From assembly GCA_013398015.1 (NCBI GenBank), contig VZRR01010264.1:186005-250004 (forward strand): a DNA stretch of 64,000 nucleotides. The letters are read 5' to 3'. The translations under genes and the position numbers were made by a program. The notes below the pieces were generated by a model. That model ran no database searches. It was not told the DNA's origin and saw only the letters and a list, made by a program, of their open reading frames with translations. This document shows positions 50,810 to 61,291 of this stretch, piece after piece; the stretch's first letter is position 1; every line of letters begins with the position of its first letter. The stretch is from Oreocharis arfaki. Its lineage: Eukaryota > Chordata > Aves > Passeriformes > Paramythiidae.

Positions 50810-50839
50810 TATATCTATATACGTACATATATAGATATA
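50810..50839. other. Perfect 11-bp inverted repeat, AT-rich
   Basis: Arms TATATCTATAT (50810-50820) and ATATAGATATA (50829-50839) are perfect complements around an 8-base loop that contains ACGT. It lies in a TA-rich patch and could form a cruciform. It may simply be a mutated TA microsatellite. Confidence 0.7.
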
Positions 50840-51473
50840 GATTTTTCTTTATACAGCTCAGTTATTTCAAGAATTTTCATCAGAAAACCACTTTTAAACT
50901 AATTGGAGTCTGTGGAGAGGAAACCTCATTTTTGGTTCAAATGAATTTTCTGAAAATGTCATTTGATTCGGGAAATATGACTGATCTGCCCGATTTCTTG
51001 ATAAGAAATGAAATGAGCCGTTGTCCTTCAGGATATCATAGACTTGAAATGGGGGATTTTATGGTTAATGCCATCAGATAGAAGTGTCCTACTTTGAAAG
51101 GAGAAGTCCATCAGCCCCAGGGAAAGGCTGAAGACTGAATTTTGTCTCTAAATCCACAGCTGCAGCAAGAGCTGGCACAGAGCAGTAATAGATTTTTTGT
51201 TTCCCAAGCAAAAATTACAAGATAAACAGCAATAAATAACACAATGGTTAATAACAACAAGTAGTTAGTACTTTTCCAGCTCTTCATTTTAATTCTTAAT
51301 TTTTTCCCTCAGTGATGTGGTCAGTGCTGACCATGGAGGCTAAAACTAAGACACAATATTACAACCCCTTAGCTTTTAATTATCTCACATAGAATAAACC
51401 TGTATTTGGAGATGGCTGACTTCTTAATGCAACAGAAACAGGATCTCTTGGATGTCAGTGTAACCTTGCTAAC
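50840..51473. other. Non-coding unique sequence
   Basis: No gene is seen. The 96-codon frame covering 50791-51081 begins in the TA repeat and has no domain-like pattern. Confidence 0.45.
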
Positions 51474-51560
51474 TCCATTTTTTGTAGGGAAAAACTAAGA
51501 AAGACAAGATAAGTGACTTTCCCAAGGCCACAAAAGGAATTAGTCAGAGAGACAAGAAAG
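51474..51560 (+). repeat. MIR-like SINE relic
   Basis: CTCCATTTTTTGTAGGG, then AAAACTAAGAAAG, then GATAAGTGACTTTCCCAAGG, then CCACAAAAGGAATTAGTC match the MIR core (CCCATTTTACAGATG, AAACTGAGG, TTAAGTGACTTGCCCAAGG, TCACACAGGGAGTCAGT) in order and spacing. It is an ancient inert SINE fragment; the orientation follows this reading direction. Confidence 0.62.
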
Positions 51561-52924
51561 TCCCTCAAAGTCCTTGCTGGAGGGCTGGCACCATTAGTTA
51601 GTTTATCTTTTTCATAGCAGCATATATGCAAATAGAAATGGAGTCATATGGATAAAAAAAATGAGATCAGGGACAAGAGAAAAGGCAAAGAGAGAAAGCC
51701 AAATAAGTGTAAGTAAATGTTCAGAAGGGCCGATTCAAGCTAATATTGAAGAAGCAGGTTTTAAACAAGACATCAGGAAGGAACAAACTGAGTGAGACTT
51801 GTAAGTGATTTGGGTAGAAGGTTGTTTTACAGAAAGATTGTTCTCAGAGGTCTGAAAGGCTACAAGAAGCCTGGATGCAAACTTCCAGGCACTGCAGTGT
51901 GGGCTTACAGTCCTTCCCACGCCAGGGGTATACAAGCATTAGTACTCAACATGCTGTCACCAAAGTTCATGGCAGAAGCCCTGCTGGCTTCTGTAGGGAT
52001 GTCTTTACAGAGCAACAGCTATTTTATGCTGCTTTTGATCCGGGAAAGAAGGGCAGGTGCTGCCACAAGTTTCCCCTCAGCTTCAGGATAATTGGTAGGA
52101 AAAAATCCAACTGGAGGAAAGAAGCGAAGAAACCCAGGTTTTCATATTTCAGTCAAAAATATTTAAGGAACAGGTAGACAGTGTGTCTCAGTTTGAAAGG
52201 AATTTATTTTACCCATGTGGCATCTTGCTAGAGGAAAAATTACCATTTCTTCTACTGACACTTCTAAACTGGTTTCTTCATATATAAGTTCACTTCTCAA
52301 TTAGTGGCTGGACAGACTGTTTCTTAAATGCACAGAATGGAAGCAGCAAGATGATGTACTACTGTAACCTTTTCCCTGTTAAATAGAAAAAGAAATGGGT
52401 CTTTCTGTGATGCATCACTGATTATTCTCAATGCCTAAATCTAAAAGGTGGTAGAAACATCTACTCCCCCAAAACTGCACGTAAGTGGACATTTTGTGTT
52501 ATGCCCTTTCTCATCAGCCATGGCTCCCCAACAATGACTGCAGGTATAGATGAGACCGGACTCAGTAGTGGTCAATAGGAAGAAAAACTCTCAAATTGCT
52601 GCTTAAAGATCATCTCAGTCTACAGAGGATTACCCTGCCCTGTCCATGGTCTCTGTCAGGCCTGATCTGCTTCAAGCTGTCATCCACAGGAATGATGTCT
52701 GGGGTTGCTTTTTACAACCACTCTGAGACTGCAGGTGCAAATTGAGTGGGGTAATTTCTTAAACCTAGTTCTGCTTTCTTTCCCCCTGCTAGTTTCTAGT
52801 GTGTATGAAATTTTTTGGATAGTGTGAAAATAATCCTACATGAAAGAAAAATGCTTCAGTCTTTCTCAGTCAGGAGGAAATCATATTGCAATACATAACT
52901 CTGAATCTCAGGCATAAGTATTGC
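51561..52924. other. Non-coding unique sequence
   Basis: No gene is seen. Two overlapping + strand frames of about 100 codons (51792-52091 and 51875-52177) have no recognisable features. Confidence 0.45.
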
Positions 52925-53145
52925 AGACGGAAAAGAATTATTAGGTCATCTAGACTTGTGCAGGATTGTTCCCTACAGTATATTCCCCAGTTCTAAAACT
53001 AGTCTAGTTTTAATTGACACTGGCAATGGGTTTTCCATCATGTTCCGTGGGAGGCTGTTCCACTGCCTGAACTCAGTATTAAGAAATATTTCCTGATACT
53101 TATCTAAAATTTTCATTGCTTAATTTTGGCTTACTCTGCCAATAC
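52925..53145 (-). mobile_element. Ancient CR1-type LINE 3' end
   Basis: On the + strand one reads AGGTCATCTAGAC, CAGGATTGTTCCCTACAGTA (52962-52981), TATTCCCCAGT, CTAGTCTAGTTTTAA, GGGAGGCTGTTCCACTGCC (53050-53068), then AGAAATATTTCCTGATACTT. This order is that of a very common old CR1 family of amniotes in reverse. Read on the - strand it encodes the decayed end of ORF2 (LPxEVxE, ETFKxRLDK-type pattern). It is clearly older and more diverged than the CR1 at 4350-4587. No active function. Confidence 0.75.
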
Positions 53146-53689
53146 ACCCCTCTTTATACTGCATTCTGCAGTATGAGGCACAAGCTACCCCGGCTTTCCC
53201 CACCAAGACATCTCTACTTATGTGCACTTAACATATTCATTTCATTGTGTGGATAAATGTACGTGAAATACAGCATTCTCTAAGCACAACACACATTTGT
53301 TTTGTACAGCAACTGCTGAATAAAGAGCAGGCCTGAAAGAATTACACTGGTAGAGACTTTGATGTACGAATAGTTAGAAGAGCAGAAGAGGAGAACACAT
53401 AACTCACCCCAGATTGCACCCTCAAGAAATCATGTTGAGATTCCCAACAGGTAAGCACCTTGACAAATCCTTACTAACTTGATGAAAACAGTTCACAAAA
53501 ATATCATAAGAGCACAGAGTGGATAACACAGGAGATGGATCAATTTCCTTCCTCACATTTCTACGGTACCCTGTTTAGCTAGAGATAGAATAATGTTCTA
53601 GTACATGTAAGAAAGATTAAAATATATCTAAGAATCTCAGGAAAAAATATGTAATTACATAGGAAATGTAATGTAGAGAATACCATTTA
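53146..53689. other. Non-coding unique sequence
   Basis: Nothing recognised between the CR1 relic and the following MIR-like relic. A 78-codon frame at 53617-53853 on the - strand is featureless and overlaps the latter. Confidence 0.45.
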
Positions 53690-53925
53690 CAGTCATAGTG
53701 CATTTTTTTATCTTTAAAGTGCTGTACAAACACTGCTACATGAGTAATTGGTTTACTTTTGCAGATCCCCGTGGAGCAGGTAAGCATTATTCCCAGGTGG
53801 ACATGGGGGGTCATCCTGAGGAGTGCTGAGCAGATTGCTTCCCAAGACCACACAGAAGACTAGAAGTATTTTTAAATGCCACAGTGTGACAACATCTTGC
53901 ACTCAGGTCTAGGTCTTGCCCGTAC
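53690..53925 (+). repeat. MIR-like SINE relic, nearly full core
   Basis: This is the clearest of the old SINE relics. In order: TTTAAAGTGCTGTACAAACAC, GTGGAGCAGGTAAGCATTATTCCC (53770-53793), a degenerate ACAGATGGGGAAACTGAGG segment, AGATTGCTTCCCAAGACCACACAG, and AGGTCTAGGTCTTG. These follow the MIR consensus order over about 230 bases. The SINE A/B-box head is not recognisable. It is an inert fossil, older than the radiation of birds. Confidence 0.7.
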
Positions 53926-56039
53926 CAGCTCAAAACCCCTGAGGCCACACAACAAAAAGCATTGGCCTTGTATAAGTTGACACTGACCTATCAAACATAA
54001 TGGAAATGTTTTAATGGCAGAATTTTGTAACAAGAGGCATTACAGTAGGCTGTGCATCATCTCTTCTTATCTCTCTTTCTTCACATTGGACTAGGTAACA
54101 ACTGTCCTCTGACAGAAATACAACACAGACACTAAACAAAATCTTGAAGACAATACAAACTCCTGAGAAGCTGTCCCATTCTTCTGATACCCACAAGAGA
54201 CATGCATTTAATCTGTTCTGCAACTATAATATCTTGCAGTAGATCACGCCGCTCCATTGATGACTATTAATCAACACAGAACCAAAGCTTTAACATCACA
54301 GCTAATAAGAAAATGATCAGGAAGAAAAGAAAAAAATGTGCTGTTCAGAGCTTCAGCCACAGCTACGATCCACTGTGATCCAGCTGGCTGGTGACAGGAA
54401 TTTGGTGTAGAAGATAAAGCATGTAACATGTTGTTGTCCAAGTGTGGAAGCGTATCAAGGGTGGCAAAATCACCCATCCTACTACTCCCATGCTCCACGT
54501 CTTACAGGGCAAAGCACAAGATACTTGCAGAAACAAGACATTTCTCCTCATGTGCACTCGACAGGCTGAAAAGAAGGAGCAGAGGCCAGAGAAGAAGCAA
54601 GAGAGGATGCTCTTTAAAAAAATACATCAATTAGAATTGTCCATTGCGTAACTGCAGGCATGCACATAACTGCTAATTTTGTTATTCACCCAAATTGCAT
54701 TTAGTTGTTTAAGATTATGGGATTTTTTCCTAGTGAAGTAGTCACTCAATTACTTGGAGAGACACTTGAATACAAGTCTTCTGAAAAGAATACATAGTCC
54801 AGGGAGAGTGGGAAAGCAGTAGCAGTAAGAAGCATTCTTTGCCAGTGGGAAGAACGAAACAAATTTCCCGGCCGTACGAGTCTGTAAAAATCTGAGAAGC
54901 AGGAATATGTGGAATACAGGCATTTGGGAGCAAATTAAAGGCATTTTCCTTTCCATTCCACTTAAACACTCCAATTACTTCTGCTATGATCACAGGGTAG
55001 GGCATCTTCCAACCTGTACACATAACCTGCATCATTCCTCTCATCTCTACAGTGCTCCTAGACATGCGTTCCTAATGTTGTTCCATGACCTTCCCCCCAA
55101 CACCCTCAAAAAAACCAAACCTCACTGTAAATCCAAATGTGAGAGAATGTGTTTACCACTTACTGAAATCTAAACATTAGGAGTTACAGCAGAATTCTGA
55201 ACTACTGGCATCAGTAAAGTGAAAAGGAAAATGTCTCTGCAGTCGAAATCTAAAAATGATGCCTAGACCACCTACCTTTATCTTTTATGTGACCAACTCC
55301 CAGAGTGCCTTGGGAAGAAGAATTCACATAAAAATACACCTCCACCTTCTCCTGTCTCTCCTCCATGTGAGTGACAGAAAAAGCACTCTTTGGTCTCACA
55401 GGTAATTTTCCCACGTGTGAGATGTTCACTAAACTCCCCACAACCACCAGCCCTGAAAGAGCTCTGCAGTATGACTGGAAATTCAAGTATCACCCACAAT
55501 GACAATAATGAAATATATGGAAGGGTGGATGAGAAAGAAAGCGTGAAGAGTGGATCCCAGGCTGAATGACAGCTTCTGGAACCTCTCCTTCTCCTTGCTG
55601 GACCTGTTAAACCCACAGTCAGTGGTGGCCTCAGGGAGGATAGGCCACCATAGCACGAGTCCCTGTCAGGATCAATAAAGTAAGGGATTGAATACCCCCA
55701 TTTGGGTGCCCGGAGCAACCTGTGACCAAACCAGAGGAAAAAATAAGGGAAAGAATGCATTTAACTTATCTTATAAAGAACATATTTTCAAAAATCTAAT
55801 CTTCTAAGGATCTGAGTAGCTTCAGGGTTTTGTTTATATTTTTCATTTAGGAGTCTCTCTTGGGTCTTTTCTTTGCCAGGAGCACAGTGGGCAAAATCAG
55901 GATCTTTGGCTTCCCCAATGTGCTCAAGAACTCTATGGATAATTTAAGCTTTCCTACTGCAGTAAAACAGAAAGTTCATAAAAATAAATAGAGTAATACT
56001 TTGCACTCATTCCACAGGAGGCTTGTGCTTCATAAAAAC
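53926..56039. other. Non-coding sequence
   Basis: No gene is recognised. The 160-codon - strand frame at 55278-55760 is long, but its residues show no conserved pattern and the region has moderate GC, which lengthens random frames. No repeats of note. Confidence 0.45.
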
Positions 56040-56140
56040 TAGTCGGTGAAACATCTCTCAGAAGCAGGTAAGTGTTGTTTTCCCATTTCACAGATGTGAA
56101 AAGGAGATACAGGATGTGTCAGGACCACCTAAGTCACCGA
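56040..56140 (+). repeat. MIR-like SINE relic
   Basis: GCAGGTAAGTGTTGTTTTCCCATTTCACAGATGTGAAAAGG (about 56065-56105) followed by AGATACAG and GTCAGGACCACC follow the MIR core order (AGGTAGGTATTATTATCCCCATTTTACAGATGAGGAAACTGAGG, AGGTCACAC). The element is strongly decayed. Confidence 0.5.
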
Positions 56141-58542
56141 GGACCATTCTTCAAAATAGTAATTTTGTTTCCCTGGAAGTCATGACTAATTCACCTTTAT
56201 GTGACATGTCACATTGGCACACTTAAAACATGCCTAAACTTGTGGATATTAGTGTGTGTTCCAATGCAATTTCGTGCTGTTAGCCTCACCTCTCAGAGGT
56301 GCACACCACACCCACAGCAGAAGCCAACACACACCCATCCCTCAGCCATTACAGTGCAAGGACCAAGATACTGCTTAAAATTGCCAGTGAAGATGAATCA
56401 GAACCAAGGTGGTAGGCTTTGAGCTGGAGTAGCAAAGTCACTCCTACAATTGTTATTCTGCTATTAGCAGACTGATGTTTTACGTCTCTGCACAGAAAGC
56501 TGCTCTCAGTTCAAATGACTTCTGAAAATGGGACAGATGTTCCTTAAAACTGAATCCAGGGTAAGTTTCTGATTTCATCCTTTGAAACTTTGATTACTTA
56601 TACAATCCAGGTCTTCCAAAATCCCATTTCCTCATTTAATCATAAGAAATTCTATCAAAAGAAAGCCTCTGAGATCATCCATGTAATCTCAGCAATCACT
56701 GCATCAACAGCAGAAACAGAACACGACAATGTTTCTATAACTTTTCTGAAAAGCTCGCTTTCCAAGTGGCTTTTGGTTTTCTCTGCTTCCAGATATTAAA
56801 TTCCGTTGATAGGCAGCTAAAATATGCATAATTTCAAGCACTTTTGTTTGAGTACTTTTCTATACAAATGACCATGGCACTCAGGAGGTATCATGCAAGG
56901 ACAGGCAGTGGGGAAGAGGAGGGCCTGTATGATCTCCAGGAAGGTCTAGAAATAAGGGTATTCTTTCAAGAATAATTCAATATATAGTCAAAACATTGGC
57001 AACAGCAAGACATGGGGCAATTCCCTCCTTTCTCTTCATTCTCTTCCGTTTATGCCTCTCTCTATTTGATAGTACCCAGTATTCTGCAACAGGCAGAAGC
57101 TTGCAAAAGAGGAAAAAGGTTCAAGAGAAATTCAGAATATGTCAATAATCAGGTTGGTTTACTTTTTTTTAATTGGTACATTCTTCATCATGATGGCTGC
57201 TTTACAGGGATCTCTCCCAGGAAGCTAATTTAGCCTGAAAAATGGGTACCTTAGCCCATTAGACTAATTTTCATTACTGGAGACACAGTGATATGGAACT
57301 TAAATGCCATCTAACCTTGTTTGAAACAAGTTTAAAATCTAAACCAGGAGAATTTAATCTCGTAGTTTAATCAAAGTTATCACACACTCAGGAATAAAAG
57401 ATGTGAGCTGCATATTTTTTTGTTACAGGCAGAAAAACATCCTTCCCTAGGTAACTGAGTTGCACATCCAACCCATAAGCCATGTTTTGAAGACAGGATT
57501 CAACTCACATGGCTTTAGATATCTTACTTTTAGATATTTAAAATTACTTGTCTATACTTTTTCTAAAGTCAAAGGAAATGGGCAACTCAAGAACACGATT
57601 AATTGCATCATTAGTAGGATGGAGAAATTAGAATATGAGAGATTAACCTCCTTGGGAGGTGCCTCTACCCTCATTATAAATAGAGCCTAGAAGACTTAAG
57701 CCAGATGTTCCCTTAAAACAAAGTCAGACTGGATCAAGATCTCAGAGTTCTCGAAACCTCATACTTTTTAGCAAGATGAAAACAATACAGAGATGCCAGA
57801 CTAAAATTTCTGTGTTTAAGTTCTGATCCTTTATGTTCCACGTCTCTATTTTTATTCAGTACAGGAGTTGACATGGTGTAAAGTCCATTTTAATTTAAAT
57901 AATTTTGTCTCTTGATGAGGCAGTCTGGTTATGTCGTACACCTTTGACCTGTTTCTCTCACTGGTTCTTGCTGCTTCTCTGACCACCTAAGCTTCCAATT
58001 CTTGTCCTTCACGGCCATTTTCCCCATCAGCACTGAATCCTTGCTTCTCCTTTCCAGTGTTCTCTGCAAGTCCTTTGTTCTTCTTCTCCCAATTCTCCCA
58101 CCATTTCCTGAGTGACACTGGATTTTTTCCACCACCCACTACAAAAAGCAGTCTGTCTCTCCTGAATGCTATCCAATTCTACATCTACATCATCATCTGA
58201 ACTGATAAGGTGCTTATTTAAATGTGTTATACTATCAACAGCCTGCTGGAATCAAGAAAGTTTAATTTAATCAAAATAATCCAGAAACACAGAGGTTAGT
58301 GAAGGTAGAATTGCATATTTTTCTATGCCTTATTAAAGAGGGTTCTACCTTTCAATGGGAATCATAAAGAGGAAGAAATAACAAGTTATTTGACAAAAAT
58401 TCTTTTTCAAATTCAAAGATTTAGGAAGATGAATGACAGTTAGATGCCTATTACTTTAAAATGCCTTTAGGTACCCACAAAAATTTCTTCCTTTCCTCCT
58501 AAGCAATGCAGTTTGCTGCCAATCCTAAAGAGGCATCATTAA
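56141..58542. other. Non-coding unique sequence
   Basis: No gene is seen. A pyrimidine-rich stretch lies at about 57945-58140, giving a 68-codon Arg/Lys-rich frame on the - strand that I regard as compositional. Confidence 0.45.
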
Positions 58543-58720
58543 GGAAAAAAGCCCGAAACAAAACAAACAGAAAAAACCACCAAAAACACCCCAAAACCCC
58601 CAAAAAACACCCCAAAAAATCCCCAAAAAAATAAAACACACACACACAAAAAAAATCAGAAACAAAAACCCAAAACAACCACCGAACCAAACCAACCAGC
58701 CAAACCCCAACACAACAATT
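58543..58720. repeat. A/C-rich strand-asymmetric low-complexity tract
   Basis: For about 175 bases the + strand is almost only A and C, with G and T nearly absent. Units such as CCCCAAAA, CACACACA and ACCAAACC vary irregularly, so it is not a simple microsatellite. The - strand frames over this tract are Phe/Gly/Trp/Val-rich artefacts. Confidence 0.88.
58589..58624 (-). other. G-quadruplex-like motif on - strand
   Basis: C runs at 58589-58592, 58597-58601, 58610-58613 and 58621-58624 give four G runs of at least four on the - strand, with loops of 4, 8 and 7 bases. This is slightly beyond the strict 7-base loop rule. Confidence 0.6.
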
Positions 58721-58779
58721 AACAATTTCAGCACTACTTTTGTTTTATTAAGTTTTTGTTCTAGCCCACGGCCATAAAC

Positions 58780-58798
58780 AAAAAAAAAAAAAAAAAAA
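58780..58798. repeat. Poly-A run (19 A)
   Basis: Nineteen consecutive A, followed by a CAAAAACACACA stretch. It lies just after the A/C tract. No retroposon body was recognised before it on the + strand, so a retroposed-gene tail is not supported. Confidence 0.85.
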
Positions 58799-58810
58799 CA
58801 AAAACACACA

Positions 58811-61179
58811 GCAGCAGGTTTCTGGCCCTTATTTCCATCTCAATGACCTTGTTGATAGAAAGCATGGTGGAAACCTCCAAAGGAAGAAAGCCTCAGCTCA
58901 TTGCAATATTCCAGCTATCCAGAAATCAACAGCAGCATGAGTGAGATCTGGATAGCCCAGAGATTTAGGGCAAAGTCAGGAACACAGAATGTTATTTCTC
59001 TTAAAGTCTTATTTCCTGCTTTTTCAGTTGAAGATCATCCTCCTGCCCCTAATGCCATCAACACTATCTGCCTGCAGAGCTGGTCATACCCAACACCTTT
59101 CAGAGTTTCAGCTATACTTGTCTTTAAAAAGAATTCAGTGTTTGGATTGAATAAAAGAGACTTGCTGCATCACATCACTCACATACTCCACTTATTCCAA
59201 AAGTGGCTTCAATGAGGTGTAGACCATTGGTGTAGACCATATCAGCGTGACCCCAAAATTGGTTCCCTGAATTTAATGCAGTCTTACAAGACCAACAGCA
59301 GTGAACATAGAGCAAAATCTACCCCAGAGTTACATTTCAAGCCTCAGCCCACCATTCAGCTGCCACTGGTCTAAGATGTGCAAACACTCAGAAAAGGGTT
59401 TATCATGTTCCTTATGATATAAAATGCACAACATTTTTTTCAAAATGTGTTTGCAATCAGCAGGTAGTTCAAAGATAATAATAAAAAAACCCCAACAACA
59501 AACAAAATCTCAAAGCTTCAGTAAACATTTTCAATTGTGCAAAGACAGTATGGGATGGCAAAGAGAAATATAACAGGCATAAACTCCAATAATTATGGTT
59601 TTAAGAGCAGCACATTAAAACAGCATAGGTTAATGTTTAGAGTTCACACACAAAACTGACTACCAAATGAACCAATCGGTTCCTCAGAGATACCCATCTA
59701 GGCAGCTAAGGCTATATCTTGCATTTATCTACCCTTACAACATTGCCAATCTCTCTTCTTATCACTTTAACCACTGTAGATCTACTAAAATTTAGACCAA
59801 TTTTAAGATGACAGACATGATACATCATAACCATAGTCTGTGCTACAAATTCATACAGGTTGATCCATGTTTCAGATGAAAGAACATTTTTCATTTTTAG
59901 TCCTACAGGGGAAATTGGTGGGATCTAGGTGCTATTTATGTAAGCACTATGCTAAATCTTTCCAGATTTTGGCAGATTCACTAACGTTTATGAAAGGCAT
60001 TGAATGGTCAATCTTCGAACATGCAAATGCTGTCTTCCCCACAAGATTCTGTGATGTGGTGTTTCGATAGCCACCTAATGAATAATGTATTGGTTTACTG
60101 TGCTAATTCACCAATTATCAAGATTATATTCACTCTTCTAAACTTAGTCTCTGAAGAACATTGAAGTAAGGGGTGGGATATTTATATACTTACAATACAG
60201 AGATTTGTGTCAGAGGCAGTTGTTTGGACACTCCACAGGTCAAGACAGAGATAAAGACTTTTTCATGTCACAACTGAGTGGAATCATGGAGTTCAGCATT
60301 ACTATGGGCCAAACCACTGTTCCTGCTCGTTGTCCACAGCACGAAACTCCCAATACCTCCGAGAGACAAGAGCTGCTGCAGTTTATGAGCCACCAGTCTC
60401 TCAGCCAGATCTTGCAGATGCACTTGGTTCTTCACTATGACAGCTGTCAAACACCAAGTAATACTGATAATAGCTGAACTAGTTAGTTACACACGTGTAA
60501 AGAACCTGCTTCTTAAAAGATAAATAAAATAGTTTTCTTAGCCTGGAAGATGTTGAGGATCTGGGGTTTTTTTATTTTCTGGAATACACACACAGCATGG
60601 TGTTTCCCTGCTATCAATACAATATTGTATGTACTGTGGAATTTAGAATGACAGCAGAATGGCTTGCATTGAGAAAATGCTAGCTGAAGTGTATTGCAGA
60701 ATCTGTTTTTCTCATTGCTAGATCTCTTTAAAAGTGTCTGAGATGTATTTTTAGCCTTTTTTTTCTTTTTTTTTCTTCCTAAAGAGAAGATATTTATTAT
60801 GTAACCGGTTACTTTTTGGTTGAAAAATGAGGTTTTGTCATTTTTTACAAATATTGAAAGGGGAGGAGAAGGGAAGGTAAACACCCAACCAATATTAGCT
60901 CTGAAGTGCTGGGTAATTGTACAGGGCCCTGGGCAAAAACAAAACATAGATGTGCAGTAGTCATAGCACATCTTGTCTTAACTTGTCTTTGTTAGCGTAA
61001 GTGAAAAGGTTAATGCTGTTCAATTCCGTCAATGCAGAATGAGGCACTGTGGCACCTTTGAAATCTAAACTTACTCGCACTACAACTGATGTGATTCCTG
61101 GAAGAATCACGTTATTTACAAGTTAGTTTAATAATACAAATGCCAATTAACCACATGTTGGTGTATTATATTTTTGTTA
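58811..61179. other. Non-coding sequence
   Basis: No gene is seen. The 152-codon - strand frame at 60513-60971 is helped by T-rich tracts at about 60755-60778 (Lys run in translation) and has no domain. Confidence 0.45.
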
Positions 61180-61291
61180 CATATAAAATATATACATATG
61201 TATATATATACACACACATGCATACACGTGTATATATTCACATGTATATACATATATATATACATGTATATAAAAAATATACGTATATATT
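61180..61291. repeat. TA/CA/TG compound microsatellite
   Basis: About 110 bases of alternating purine-pyrimidine sequence: TATA and ACAC units, with CATGCATACACGTG, ACATGTATATACATATATATA and ACGTATATAT. Many segments are self-complementary. Such tracts are hypervariable and may adopt Z-DNA or cruciform structure. Frames across it are artefacts. Confidence 0.92.

Noticed and set aside
55278..55760. 160-codon - strand open frame
   Set aside because: No motif, signal peptide or family pattern; length is within what GC-richer non-coding DNA produces in 64 kb.
58589..58624. CCCCAAAA units resembling ciliate-type telomere repeats
   Set aside because: Irregular, internal, in vertebrate-like DNA; vertebrate telomeres are TTAGGG. 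Better explained as A/C low complexity.
58780..58798. Poly-A as the tail of a processed pseudogene
   Set aside because: No gene-like body precedes it and no target-site duplication could be seen.
60513..60971. 152-codon - strand open frame
   Set aside because: Extended by T-rich tracts that translate as Lys runs; otherwise featureless.
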